DNA from: UBA1181 sp045113275
Lineage (GTDB): Bacteria; Bacteroidota; Bacteroidia; Bacteroidales; Paludibacteraceae
Length of the DNA: 64,000 bases
Assembly: GCA_045113275.1 (NCBI GenBank)
Contig: JBGUIU010000300.1
Location: forward strand, 3,408-67,407
Direction of reading: 5' to 3'
The translations under genes were made by a program, and so were the position numbers. Numbering within the stretch: the first letter of the stretch is position 1; each line of letters starts with the position of its first letter. Shown piece after piece: positions 53,647 through 63,915 of this stretch. The notes beneath the pieces were generated by a model. It made no database searches. It was given only the letters and a program-made list of their open reading frames with translations, and was not told the origin of the DNA.

Positions 53647-54528
53647 ATGAAAAAAATAGCATTATTTATTATTTCTATTGCATTTTCTCTTGATTGCTTG
53701 ATCGCACAGAATCAAGAGAAAAAAGAGATTATTAATTTCGGAGTAGAGGTTGGCGCTTATGTCTTGACCAAAGATGTGGCACCTCCAGAGAATGTTCGAT
53801 TCTCAGAAAGAGGCGCTCATGCGTATTATATTCCTTGGAATATAGGGGCAATGGGTGAGTTCTTGTTTGGACAGGGAATGTTCGGTGTGGGTACTGGTCT
53901 TCGTCTGACAAGCTATACTGCTTATTATGGTGGAAAAAAGTCTAAGCATCCATATGAGTGGAACATGGATCCATCTACTGTAGATGGTCATTATATTAGT
54001 CTTTATAGTATAAAACAATCGAATAACTATTTAGGATTTCCTGTTTCTTTTAGAATATTCTTTGTTTCAAAAGAAAAGGTGGTAAGACCTTATTTCAAAT
54101 TGGATCTCGCCTTTAATTTCTTGGTGGCAAATAAGAACACGATCAAGTTCGTAGAGCCTGATACTCCGTTGAATTACATAGATCAGATAAATAGTGATTT
54201 GGGTGATCCTGAGAAGTTTAATTCTACGTTGGATTTTGCGTATGGATTGCGTATTGGAAAGGATCCGTTCTATGTTAATGCAGAGTTGCATTATCCTTCT
54301 TTTTTGCTGACAGACAGTCCAGTCTCATTTTTCCAAACCAGTGATTTGACAATGTTGAATTTTGGTTTCAAGGTGGGTCTCCAGGTGCCAATCTCATGGA
54401 GGGAATACAAAGAAAGACCTGAAGTTGAAGAGGAGATTCAATCAGATCTTATCCCAGAAGGTAACGAGATGGAGAAACATCCTATAGATGAGAATGGTGC
54501 TTTTAAAAAAGATAACGAGAATGAATGA
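53647..54528 (+). CDS. Outer membrane beta-barrel candidate
   Basis: A 293-residue exported protein: signal peptide MKKIALFIISIAFSLDCLIAQ, then alternating hydrophobic and aromatic strands (GMFGVGTGLRLTSYTAYY, NYLGFPVSFRIFF, VRPYFKLDLAFNFLV, MLNFGFKVGLQVPI), the pattern of small PorT-like barrels of Bacteroidota. The last 40 residues are acidic and polar. The ATG at 53647 is preferred over a GTG at 53626 because it starts exactly at the signal peptide. It is followed by its own terminator and then tamB; a link to that system is only positional. Confidence 0.7.
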   Translation: MKKIALFIISIAFSLDCLIAQNQEKKEIINFGVEVGAYVLTKDVAPPENVRFSERGAHAYYIPWNIGAMGEFLFGQGMFGVGTGLRLTSYTAYYGGKKSKHPYEWNMDPSTVDGHYISLYSIKQSNNYLGFPVSFRIFFVSKEKVVRPYFKLDLAFNFLVANKNTIKFVEPDTPLNYIDQINSDLGDPEKFNSTLDFAYGLRIGKDPFYVNAELHYPSFLLTDSPVSFFQTSDLTMLNFGFKVGLQVPISWREYKERPEVEEEIQSDLIPEGNEMEKHPIDENGAFKKDNENE

Positions 54529-54530
54529 TT

Positions 54531-54561
54531 TGTGAGGCGTGTTTATGCCTCACACTTTTTT
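54531..54561 (+). terminator. Intrinsic terminator before tamB
   Basis: TGTGAGGC (54531-54538) pairs with GCCTCACA (54547-54554), loop 8 nt, followed by C and six T. Confidence 0.8.
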
Positions 54562-54581
54562 CTACAGCTTTGTGTCACTGA

Positions 54582-57500
54582 ATGAAGTCTAATCATACGA
54601 GCGAATTGATGAAAAAAATAGGTCGTATCATATTCATTGTTTTAGGCTCTTTGCTACTCCTCAATGTCATTTTGCTACTTGCGTTAAATACTTCTTATGT
54701 GCAGACGAGGATAGTGGAGAAGGTGACCAACTCTTTATCAGAAAAAACTGGTTCTGAGATTTCAATAGGGAATATTCAGCTGGATATCTTTGATGGTCTT
54801 TTCCTAAAAGATGTTTATTTAGAGGATCTGAATAGGGATACATTGGCTTACATCGGGAATCTGAATGTTAATTATTCCTTGAAGAATATCTATAAAAACA
54901 ATACCTTGACCTTGAAAAACATCGGTCTGGATAATTTCACGATTCGTCTCCGACAAGAGACCGATACCTCGGATTATAACTTTCAGTTCTTAGTGGATGC
55001 TTTTTCTTCTAAAGAGCCTGATACTACTTCTACTTCTTCTCCTTTCCGTATGGATGTTGATAGAATCTTGCTGAAAAATGGTTCTTTCTCTATGGATATT
55101 GCATCGGCTGAGGAAACTCCTAACCAATTTAATGCAAAACATCTTCGTGTCGATAGCATTGAAGCAGACCTCTCTCTGCTATTGGATCTTCCTTCTCGGA
55201 TAGAGAGTACAGTGGATAATATTTCAGGAAAAGAAAAGAGCGGACTCCTGCTGCGTCATTTAGAGACCGATGTGGCATTTTATCTGGATTCGCTGATTCT
55301 CTTGCCTGAGATAGAGATTGAATCTAACAAAACAACACTCAGGGCAGAGAATGTATCATATCATTTTGCTAACACAGAGGTGAATGCTGCTATTGTAGAG
55401 TCAGCCATTGTCCCTTCTGATTTTCAGTGTTTTGTTCCTCAACTCTCTTCGTTCACTGATGAAGTGGAAGTGCTGGGCGATGCAAAACTTCTTTTGCCGG
55501 AGTTGAGTGTCAAGTCTCTTTCTGTGAAATACCCTGATGTTTTGTCGCTTGATGTTCCTGAACTCTATGTGAAGAATCTGGATGACTGGCAACACTCCGA
55601 CTTGAAATGTGTTGTGAATCAGGTGAACCTTTCTCGAAAGCTTCCGTCGACATTGAAGAAGACCTTGTCTGTCGAATTACCTCCGGCCGTGGATTCACTA
55701 CTTCCTTGTTCGGCATCGTTGAAAATGGAGGGCGCTCTACCTTCGTTAAATCAATCTCTTCAGTTACAATGTGCTGTGGGATCATTACAAGAAAAAGGTC
55801 TTGTCTCTTACAAAGCGGATGAGGAGTATCTGTCAGCTACCACCCGTTGGAACCTGGATGTCTTGTCTTTGCAACCCCTCCTTTCGTCGGATATGGTGGG
55901 GGAGGTTAAAGGAGATGTGCACAGTGATGTGAAGTGGAACCTGAAACGAAACCCTTCAGTTGATTTGAAGGCGGATATCTCAACGCTTGTCTTGAATGGA
56001 TATCGTTATGATACGTTGAAAGTCAAGGGTTCTACTAAAGAGTTGGAGGAGACGGAACTGTTTGTGGAGTCTTCTGATCCTAACTGTAACCTTGATTTGC
56101 AATTGACGGTGAATCATTTGTTAGCTGATGATATGCAGACTGAATTGATTACCAGAATCGATCGATTGGCTCCTGAGAAATTACAGTTGGCAGACTCTCT
56201 TGGAAATCTGACAGTGGCAGGATCCTTTTATGTGAAGGGTGTCGGTATGGATTATAATAAGTGGAGGGGCGAGATCTCCATTGATAGCTTATATCTTCAA
56301 AAGGATTCATCGCAATTTTTCCTTCCTTACGTAGGTGTTAAGCAGTCGGTAAAAGGCGCTGAAAAATTAATCGATATTCATAGTTCTATTGTGAATGGTT
56401 ATATCTCTGGAACATTTGATTACGAAAATATTTATCCATCGTTTACGAATCTCATGCATCGGTATCTGCCTACATTCTTTCGTGAGACGGCAGATTCATT
56501 GTTGACGGCTGAATTGACCTTTTCGTTGGATATTTCACAAACCGATTCGTTGCTTAAGTATCTGAATGTGAACTGGCATTTGGCTGATCATATTATTGCC
56601 AAGGGAGCATTGAGTAACTCGAAGAATCTGTTGGATGTGGATTTGTCTGTACCAGAGATGAGAAATGGTTCGATGAAAATCGCTCCATCTCAGGTAGCGT
56701 TATATTCTACTCATGTAGAAGGGAAAGAGGTTTTGGCAGGAGAAATCTCCACTAAAATATATCCAGATGAATCGCATGATTTTTCTACAGCAGCGAACGC
56801 AAATCTGTTGATATGCAGGGATTCGATTTATAATGATTTACAATTAGTGTCAAAGTCGGATACCGTGTTGATGAAAGCTAAATTCCGAGATTGTCTCTCG
56901 TTTCATCCATTGAATTCGAGTGAATATGAGATTCGGGTTGATTTAGACTCTTCCACAATTCATTTGAAGGATCGTTTGTTTAGGACGAATCGTTCACTCA
57001 TACAGATGTTCCCAGAGAAAATCATCGTCTCCAACCTCGGTTTCTCCACGAGTGATAGAAGACCCATCATGATGGCGGATGGTGTCCTTTCTTCCTCTTT
57101 GGATGATTCTATGTTCGTGAAGTTTGACAAGTTGAGGTTGCAAGGTATTTTGAATCTGTTATATGGTGATTCTATTCCGCCTGCTGATTGTGAGATTAAT
57201 GGTACGGTGAAGGCCTGTGCTATACTAGGAGAGGATTTCCGATTCTCTACGAGAGGTTTTAAGATTGATGATATTGTGTATGATGGCAATCAGGTTGGAA
57301 ACATGAAGGTGTCAGCCGTATGGGATAATGCAAGGAAAGGTGTGTTTGCCAAAATAGATCTTGAAAAAGATGGACAACATTTGATGAATATCAAGGGTGT
57401 GGTGTTGCCAGCCAAACAGTATGTGAAGATGAAGGCGGTGCTTGATAACGTTCCGTTGAATTATATCATGCCGGTTGCACGAGAGTATCTGTCAAACATC

Positions 57501-59105
57501 AAGGGCTATGTGGGGTCTGATATTGATATGGAAGGAGAACTGTCTGATTTAAAAATCAATGGTTGCGTTTATCTGAAGGATGCTATGTTTAAGGTGAACT
57601 ATACTGGTGTCACCTATTCTATTTCGGATAGTATCAAGATGGATGGAAATCATTTTTATGCGAAAAACTTCAAGGTGTGGGATGATAACAATAATGTCTT
57701 GTTGTTTAATGGAGACATCACGCATGATAAATTTACATCGTTTAAGTATAAGATGAGTTTGAATATGCGCGATTTCGCAGTGTTGAATAATCCTAAAGCC
57801 AGGAAAAATATGGTTTATGGAACATTCTATGTCAACGGTAAGAATCTGACATTGGAAGGTACAGAGTCGGGTGTGAGTTTGACGGGTGAATTGAGTAATG
57901 CAGATAAAACAGTGGTGAATATTACGTTGCCAGAATCGGTGATTGAGGCAAATACGTATGATAACATTATATATGTGAAGCCAGAAGAGGAGAAAAAAGA
58001 CTCTATAGAGGAACGAAATCCATTTAAGAGCAATTTCGATGTATATGCTAACTTGTCGGTAGAGTTGACGGATAAAGCTACTTTTAATGTAGACTTGTCT
58101 GATGGTGCCATGGTGAGAGGCAATGGAAAACTGAGAGTGTTGTATGAAGATAATTTACTGTCATTGTTTAATCGTTTCTCTGTGACAGATGGTTACTTGA
58201 AAGTGAAGCTGACTGGATTGCCAACGAAGAAGTTCACCTTGCAGGAAGGTAGTTATGTTGATTTCACGGGTGATCCGATGAATTTGAAATTCAATGCAAC
58301 GGCCACCTATGGTTTGACAGCCGATCTTTCGACGTTGAATACCTCATTCTCAACCATGGGAATGTCCTCCACGCGTGTTCCTGTGAACTGTAATCTGATT
58401 GCCTCTGGAAGTTTGACTAATATGAATCTATCGTATGATGTGACGGTTCCAAAGGCTGATGAGGAAATACAAAAGACGGTTAGTAGTATCATTAATACAG
58501 ATGATATTCGTATCAAGGAGTTTGCTTATCTCTTGGGTGTTGGAATATTCTATGACCCGACAGGTGGTGTGCAGGGTAACTCTGCCTTGGTCTCTTTTGC
58601 CTCTTCATCTTTAACATCGGCCTTGAATGGTGTGTTAGGTAATGTGTCGGATAAGTTCACGTTGGGTACGGATGTTAACTCTTCGGAAGATTTTTCGGAT
58701 GTTGAGGTGAGTGTTTCTGCATCGACTAAACTGGCGAATGATAAACTCTTGTTAAGTGCCAATGTGGGTTACCAGACGAATACGAATGGCGGGGATAATC
58801 CATTTATGACAGATTTTGATGTAGAGTATCTGTTAGGAAAGACAGGTATGTTCCGTATAAAAGCGTATAATCATACGAACAATGATTTCTATCGTGTAAA
58901 TAAAAATATGCAAGGATTGGGTGTCTCATTTGTGCGTGAATCTAAGCAATTAAATCAACTGTTTAGAATCAAAAATGAATTCAATACGATAAAAAAGAGA
59001 AATGAATATCTCACCCCTGATTCTATCCCTGCAAAAAAGAAGATAGATCATTCAATGAAGAACGATACCATTCGTTCAGAAAGGAGAAGCCATGATGAAG
59101 AATAA
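54582..59105 (+). CDS. tamB: TamB-like translocation/lipid transport protein
   Basis: A 1507-residue AsmA/TamB-type protein. One membrane helix (about 14-37) anchors it in the inner membrane. A very long beta-rich body spans the periplasm, and the C-terminal DUF490 domain (about 1100-1450; NLKFNATATYGLTADLSTL, then NSALVSFASSSLTSALNGV) meets the outer-membrane partner. The family bridges the two membranes for outer-membrane protein assembly and phospholipid transport. A second ATG 9 codons in (54609) would give the more typical start (MKKIGRIIFIVLGSLLLL). The tamL gene overlaps its 3' end by 14 bp. Confidence 0.88.
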   Translation: MKSNHTSELMKKIGRIIFIVLGSLLLLNVILLLALNTSYVQTRIVEKVTNSLSEKTGSEISIGNIQLDIFDGLFLKDVYLEDLNRDTLAYIGNLNVNYSLKNIYKNNTLTLKNIGLDNFTIRLRQETDTSDYNFQFLVDAFSSKEPDTTSTSSPFRMDVDRILLKNGSFSMDIASAEETPNQFNAKHLRVDSIEADLSLLLDLPSRIESTVDNISGKEKSGLLLRHLETDVAFYLDSLILLPEIEIESNKTTLRAENVSYHFANTEVNAAIVESAIVPSDFQCFVPQLSSFTDEVEVLGDAKLLLPELSVKSLSVKYPDVLSLDVPELYVKNLDDWQHSDLKCVVNQVNLSRKLPSTLKKTLSVELPPAVDSLLPCSASLKMEGALPSLNQSLQLQCAVGSLQEKGLVSYKADEEYLSATTRWNLDVLSLQPLLSSDMVGEVKGDVHSDVKWNLKRNPSVDLKADISTLVLNGYRYDTLKVKGSTKELEETELFVESSDPNCNLDLQLTVNHLLADDMQTELITRIDRLAPEKLQLADSLGNLTVAGSFYVKGVGMDYNKWRGEISIDSLYLQKDSSQFFLPYVGVKQSVKGAEKLIDIHSSIVNGYISGTFDYENIYPSFTNLMHRYLPTFFRETADSLLTAELTFSLDISQTDSLLKYLNVNWHLADHIIAKGALSNSKNLLDVDLSVPEMRNGSMKIAPSQVALYSTHVEGKEVLAGEISTKIYPDESHDFSTAANANLLICRDSIYNDLQLVSKSDTVLMKAKFRDCLSFHPLNSSEYEIRVDLDSSTIHLKDRLFRTNRSLIQMFPEKIIVSNLGFSTSDRRPIMMADGVLSSSLDDSMFVKFDKLRLQGILNLLYGDSIPPADCEINGTVKACAILGEDFRFSTRGFKIDDIVYDGNQVGNMKVSAVWDNARKGVFAKIDLEKDGQHLMNIKGVVLPAKQYVKMKAVLDNVPLNYIMPVAREYLSNIKGYVGSDIDMEGELSDLKINGCVYLKDAMFKVNYTGVTYSISDSIKMDGNHFYAKNFKVWDDNNNVLLFNGDITHDKFTSFKYKMSLNMRDFAVLNNPKARKNMVYGTFYVNGKNLTLEGTESGVSLTGELSNADKTVVNITLPESVIEANTYDNIIYVKPEEEKKDSIEERNPFKSNFDVYANLSVELTDKATFNVDLSDGAMVRGNGKLRVLYEDNLLSLFNRFSVTDGYLKVKLTGLPTKKFTLQEGSYVDFTGDPMNLKFNATATYGLTADLSTLNTSFSTMGMSSTRVPVNCNLIASGSLTNMNLSYDVTVPKADEEIQKTVSSIINTDDIRIKEFAYLLGVGIFYDPTGGVQGNSALVSFASSSLTSALNGVLGNVSDKFTLGTDVNSSEDFSDVEVSVSASTKLANDKLLLSANVGYQTNTNGGDNPFMTDFDVEYLLGKTGMFRIKAYNHTNNDFYRVNKNMQGLGVSFVRESKQLNQLFRIKNEFNTIKKRNEYLTPDSIPAKKKIDHSMKNDTIRSERRSHDEE

Positions 59106-61428
59106 AGGACTCCTAATTGCTTTTGTGGCCATGTTGGTCCTGTCGGCTTGTTCTACAACGAAGTATGTGGGGGAGGATAGCTATTTGTTGAACAAAAATC
59201 GTATTGTTGTCGAGAATGATGAAGTCATGGTGGAACAGTTGCATGATTATATTAGTCAGCAGCCGAATCCGAATGCATTGTTCATCCCTAAATTGAGTCT
59301 GCATGTTTATTCCTTATCGGGTCGGGATACGTCCAAGAAGATCAATCGTTTGTTGCGCCGTATGGGGTCTGAACCGGTCATCTTTGATGAAGGTAGGATG
59401 GAGTATTCAGAGAAACAGTTGACGAAACGTATGCATAATTTAGGTTACTTGAATGCTCAGGTGACTCATTGTCTGGATACAGCGAAAAAGAAGATGAATG
59501 TAACGTATTGCATTCGTCCCAAAGAGAGATATTTTGTCCGTAATTTTAATGTAGAGTTTGACTCTCCCGACATGAAGGCGTTGCTGAGAACTAAAAAGGC
59601 TAAAAAGGCGGTGAAACTAAAGGAAAATGAACCGTTTGTCTCTGAACGTTTTGATCAAATGTCTGCTGATCTGACAGCTGCCTTTTGGAATGTCGGTTAC
59701 TATAATTTAACGAAGGAGAATTTCTATTTTCTGGCGGATACCTCTGTTGGTGATCATAAAGTGGATGTCACGTTGAAGTATCGACGAATCATGAAGGATA
59801 CAAGTGATGTCGATCAAGCATTACAGCGTTATAAGTTTCGGAAAGTGACTATCTTAAATGGAGTCGAGCAGAATGTGATTCAAGCTAAGAGGGCTAAGAA
59901 AATCAGTAGCCATATGAAGCTAAAGATGGATACAGTTGAGTATGAGGGGCTTACGATTATAAATGGTGGTGAACCGCTGATGCGTTCTTCTGTATTGTAT
60001 AACAATATCTTTATTCGTCCAAGGCGTTATTATAGTGATGTGTTGTTGGAGAATTCCTATAACTCGTTGAATGCTCTTTCTGCTGTTAGTCAGGTGGGTG
60101 TTCAGATAGAACCGGCGAAGGATGACTCTGCCATGTTGGATGCTGTCATCTCATTGACTCCGGCTAATATCTATTATTTCAGATATGGTATTGAAGGTAC
60201 AAATAATGCTGGATTGGGTGTCTCAAGTAATGTTTCATTCCAGCAGCGAAATTTGTTCAAGGGTTCGGAGGTGATCAGTCTGAAACTTGAGGGGGCGTAT
60301 GAACACTATCAAGGAAATAATTATGTCATAGGTGATAAATCGTATGAGGTGGCTGGAGGAAACTATTATGAGTACGGTGGAGAGTTATCTTTGACCATTC
60401 CAAGGATCATCTTGGATTTCTTGCCACAGAGGTATCGCAAACAGGTAGGTGCGGCTACAAGTTTCTCATTCAGTTCGAAGTGGAGAAAGAGACCTGAGTA
60501 TGACCGTTTGTTTTTGGGATTGGACTGGAAATATAATTGGTTTACGAATCGTCGTCGTGTGTCTCATACGTTTGATCTCTATAATATCAATTATGTGGTG
60601 TCTCGTTCCGTGTCAGATTGGTTTACCACCTATCTAGAGACGAATGGTAATGAGTTGTTGAAAGAGAGTTATAAGGATCAGTTCATCACCCGTTCTTCGT
60701 ATTCAATTGTCTATACAAGTGATGTTGCATCCAGCACGGTGAAAAAAGGATGGACCATACGGACGAGTTTGGATATTGCAGGAACATTGCCATTTTTGAT
60801 ATGTACTATTTTCCCAATCGAAAAGAAAGACGGGGTGTATAATATCTTAGGAAGTCCGTTTGCTCAGTATGGTAAGGTTTCGTTTGATGTGTCAAAGGTC
60901 TTTTATGTACGAGAGAAAACTAATTTCGTGGCACATGTCGGACTCGGAATAGCTGTTCCATATGCAAACTCCTCTGTTGTTCCGTTTGAACAGCGCTTCT
61001 ATGCTGGCGGTCCAAATACTGTTCGTGGATGGCGAACTAGGAAGTTGGGTCCAGGTAAATTTGACTCAAGGAATGACGGAAACTTTATCTCTCAGACAGG
61101 AGATGTCAAGATGGTGTTTAACTTTGAGTATCGACAGAAAACCAACACATTCATAGATCTTGCAGCGTTCTTGGATGCAGGTAATGTGTGGACCATTGGG
61201 GAATATGCTACGCAGATGGGAGGACAATTCTCAGGTAATTTCTATAAAGAGTTAGGTTTCTCTTGGGGCGTCGGAATCCGTCCGAATTTTGACTTCCTAC
61301 TGCTTCGTTTTGATGTTGGTATGCAAATCTATAATCCAGCTTATCCAGAGAGTGAACGATGGGTTATTACACATCCTTCATGGAACGATAATTTTGCCCT
61401 ACATTTTTCTGTAGGTTATCCATTCTAA
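59092..61428 (+). CDS. tamL: TamL, lipidated TamA/BamA-like outer membrane protein
   Basis: A 778-residue Omp85-family protein. It begins with a lipoprotein signal (LIAFVAMLVLSACSTTK; Cys about residue 20), unlike proteobacterial TamA. POTRA-like domains occupy about 35-360, and the C-terminal 16-stranded barrel (about 370-778) has the VRGW motif (GGPNTVRGWRTRKLGPG) of Omp85 loop 6. Lipidated TamA (TamL) paired with TamB is the known Bacteroidota arrangement. It forms the outer-membrane end of the bridge. The overlap with tamB supports one operon. Confidence 0.9.
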   Translation: MMKNKGLLIAFVAMLVLSACSTTKYVGEDSYLLNKNRIVVENDEVMVEQLHDYISQQPNPNALFIPKLSLHVYSLSGRDTSKKINRLLRRMGSEPVIFDEGRMEYSEKQLTKRMHNLGYLNAQVTHCLDTAKKKMNVTYCIRPKERYFVRNFNVEFDSPDMKALLRTKKAKKAVKLKENEPFVSERFDQMSADLTAAFWNVGYYNLTKENFYFLADTSVGDHKVDVTLKYRRIMKDTSDVDQALQRYKFRKVTILNGVEQNVIQAKRAKKISSHMKLKMDTVEYEGLTIINGGEPLMRSSVLYNNIFIRPRRYYSDVLLENSYNSLNALSAVSQVGVQIEPAKDDSAMLDAVISLTPANIYYFRYGIEGTNNAGLGVSSNVSFQQRNLFKGSEVISLKLEGAYEHYQGNNYVIGDKSYEVAGGNYYEYGGELSLTIPRIILDFLPQRYRKQVGAATSFSFSSKWRKRPEYDRLFLGLDWKYNWFTNRRRVSHTFDLYNINYVVSRSVSDWFTTYLETNGNELLKESYKDQFITRSSYSIVYTSDVASSTVKKGWTIRTSLDIAGTLPFLICTIFPIEKKDGVYNILGSPFAQYGKVSFDVSKVFYVREKTNFVAHVGLGIAVPYANSSVVPFEQRFYAGGPNTVRGWRTRKLGPGKFDSRNDGNFISQTGDVKMVFNFEYRQKTNTFIDLAAFLDAGNVWTIGEYATQMGGQFSGNFYKELGFSWGVGIRPNFDFLLLRFDVGMQIYNPAYPESERWVITHPSWNDNFALHFSVGYPF

Positions 61429-61453
61429 CTAATAATCATTCTTAAGAGGGGGA

Positions 61454-63733
61454 TTAGCATTCCTCCATTACCGTTACGCTGTCTTCTTTGGCAATGAGTT
61501 TTCTGATGCTTTCGGTTTCACCTACTACCCAGACGAAATCACCTTTACGGAAGATCGTCTGAGATTCTGGATTCATCGTAGATATGCCATTTCGTTCGAT
61601 TCCAACAACGGTGCAACCATTCTTTTCTCGTATGCCTGAATTTTCCAATGTCTTCCCGAGGAATGGTGAATTCGCTGTGATTTCAAATTGCTCGATGCTG
61701 ACGTTTCGATTGGCACTCTCGGAAATGACAGATTCAATTTTGATTTCGCTCTGAAATTTCTCCAGTTGCTCGTCAGTTCCAAGAACAAGTATTTTATCTA
61801 GAGGGAAAAGCTGTACTTCTCCGCCAGGAATGTTGATGCGTTTATTTCCACGAAGTATGGATACGATGTGGATGCCAAATTTTTGTCTGTAGTTCAGATC
61901 CTTGAGCTTTTTACCGATGCAAATAGCATTTTGGGATATGACGTAATCTACTAGATGCACATCGTAAGAAGAGAGTTGAGAGGCTAATCCTTTTTTATAG
62001 CCTGATTCTTTCTCCACTTTTTTGTCTTGCTCATATTCTCGTGAGTTTAGATTATGGAGGAATTTACGTTCCAGTTTAATAGAGTACAATTTGAGTCTCT
62101 TGGAAACCATCATGAGGAGAACAATGACGCAGGCAATGAAGACGGTGATGCCGACCTTGGCATTGAAGGTGCGGATAAGTACAAAGGCAACGAAGCCGAA
62201 GGCCAAAGTGAATCGTAGAATAATAAGTATAACCAGGGGCGCACGGTTGAATTTATTGGCGGCCCAAAGATATTTATATTCGATGGAGTGGTTCTTTTTA
62301 GCTACCAATGCACGTTGAAGAGGTGCAATGAATAGGATGGTCAGACTCGCCGCAAGAATCTTTCCCCAGATACCAGGTATGCTTTCAGTGATAATTGGTA
62401 ATACATAGTTGATAGAAAGAATGATAATGGCAATGCTTAAGATGGAATAAACCGCTACAATGCGAAGAATCTCAAGCAGTAGGATTTGCCACATGTTTTC
62501 GTTGTGAGCAGATTTGCCCGCAGTGGCACGTGCCTCGATATGTTTTTTCCAGTTCTCTGGCAATCGTTTTTCCAAGAAGTTGTAGGCAGGTTCTGTCAGT
62601 CTCATCATATAAGGTGTGATGAAGATCGTGATGACAGAAACGGCAACAATTATAGGATAGATAAATTCATCAATGATGCCAAGATTCGTTCCTAGCATGG
62701 CGATGATGAAGGCAAATTCTCCTATCTGAGTCAGACAGAACCCTGATTGTATCGCTACTTTAAGAGACTGTCCTGATAGGATGAGTCCCATGGAAGCAAA
62801 TACAATCTGTCCGATGATAATGGTCAGTACTAGAATAAAGATAGGGAAGGCATAATCGATGATGATTGAGAAGTTAACCATCATACCTACGGAAACAAAG
62901 AAAATGGCGCCGAACAGGTCTTTGACCGGTCTGACAATCTTCTCCACTCTCTCGGCTTCTAATGTCTCGGCCATGACTGAACCCATGACAAAAGCACCTA
63001 AGGCAGAAGAAAAGCCCACATTCATGGCAAATAAAACCATGCAGAAACAAAGACCTAAGGAGAACACCAGAAGTGTTTCATCATTAAGTACGCTTTTAGC
63101 CTTTTTTAGAATGATAGGTACAAAATATATTCCGGCAATCAGCCAAACAACTAGGAAGAATACCAGTTTCAGAATTCCATATATAAGTTCAGTTCCTTCG
63201 AAAGATTTACCTACGAATATGGTGGAAATTAACACCATGAGAACAATGGCTATTAGATCTTCGAAGATGAGGATGCCAAAAACTAGCTTGGTGAACTTCT
63301 GACTCCTCAGTCCCATGTCGTCAAAAGCTTTTATGATTATAGCCGTAGAAGACATGGATATCATACCTCCTAAGAGGATGCTGTTGGTGATGCCCCAACC
63401 CATTGCCAAACCAACGAGGAAGCCTAATATGATCATGAAGGAGACGATGACAAGCGCTGCTATTATGGCGGTTCGTCCAACATTCAATAACTTCTTAAAG
63501 CTAAAATCCAATCCTAAGCTGAAGAGCAAAAAGATAACACCTATATCTGCCCATGTTCCAATGTCTGATGCGCCTGATACACTCGGCGTAAGAGAGATCT
63601 GAGAGCTGACGAGACATCCAGCAACAATGTAGCCGAGCACGACCGGTTGCTTCAACCACTTAAAGAGAATGGTTGTCACTCCCGCACTGATCAGTATGAG
63701 TGCTAAATCGGCAATTAGTGGAGGAATATTCAT
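61454..63733 (-). CDS. CPA2-type cation:proton antiporter with two TrkA-C domains
   Basis: A 759-residue protein: a KefB/CPA2-like exchanger of 12-13 helices (about 5-385; SLGLDFSFKKLLNVG, LTQIGEFAFIIAMLG), a second small membrane block (about 420-545), and two TrkA-C (RCK C) domains near 585-665 and 675-755 (IGKKLKDLNYRQKFG, then LGKTLENSGIREKNG). It has no full Rossmann NAD-binding domain. The TrkA-C domains probably bind a nucleotide such as cyclic-di-AMP or ATP to gate K+ or Na+ exchange. Minus-strand -7 box TACCTTTG at 63763-63770. Confidence 0.88.
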   Translation of the reverse strand: MNIPPLIADLALILISAGVTTILFKWLKQPVVLGYIVAGCLVSSQISLTPSVSGASDIGTWADIGVIFLLFSLGLDFSFKKLLNVGRTAIIAALVIVSFMIILGFLVGLAMGWGITNSILLGGMISMSSTAIIIKAFDDMGLRSQKFTKLVFGILIFEDLIAIVLMVLISTIFVGKSFEGTELIYGILKLVFFLVVWLIAGIYFVPIILKKAKSVLNDETLLVFSLGLCFCMVLFAMNVGFSSALGAFVMGSVMAETLEAERVEKIVRPVKDLFGAIFFVSVGMMVNFSIIIDYAFPIFILVLTIIIGQIVFASMGLILSGQSLKVAIQSGFCLTQIGEFAFIIAMLGTNLGIIDEFIYPIIVAVSVITIFITPYMMRLTEPAYNFLEKRLPENWKKHIEARATAGKSAHNENMWQILLLEILRIVAVYSILSIAIIILSINYVLPIITESIPGIWGKILAASLTILFIAPLQRALVAKKNHSIEYKYLWAANKFNRAPLVILIILRFTLAFGFVAFVLIRTFNAKVGITVFIACVIVLLMMVSKRLKLYSIKLERKFLHNLNSREYEQDKKVEKESGYKKGLASQLSSYDVHLVDYVISQNAICIGKKLKDLNYRQKFGIHIVSILRGNKRINIPGGEVQLFPLDKILVLGTDEQLEKFQSEIKIESVISESANRNVSIEQFEITANSPFLGKTLENSGIREKNGCTVVGIERNGISTMNPESQTIFRKGDFVWVVGETESIRKLIAKEDSVTVMEEC

Positions 63734-63762
63734 GAGTTGAGATGCTTTCTTTATTCGCTATG

Positions 63763-63770
63763 CAAAGGTA
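63763..63770 (-). promoter_or_regulatory. -7 promoter element of the antiporter gene
   Basis: On the minus strand TACCTTTG, exact TAnnTTTG, 29 bp before the ATG at 63733. No clear -33 box. The 110 bp between it and the next box hold nothing else. Confidence 0.5.
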
Positions 63771-63881
63771 ATCCTTTTTTTGAAATATAGTTGTTTTGCT
63801 GTTTATAATTATGAGAAGAACACGGGCTTTTAATTTTAAGATAAATTAAAATAAAGAATCTAAAATCAAAAACGTTTTTTC

Positions 63882-63910
63882 TTGATTCAAGAATCTCTTT
63901 TCTATCTTTG
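63882..63910 (+). promoter_or_regulatory. Promoter of the gene at the right edge
   Basis: TTG (63882-63884) and TATCTTTG (63903-63910) are 18 bp apart; the gene starts 5 bp after the -7 box, implying an almost leaderless transcript. Confidence 0.5.
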
Positions 63911-63915
63911 CAAAT

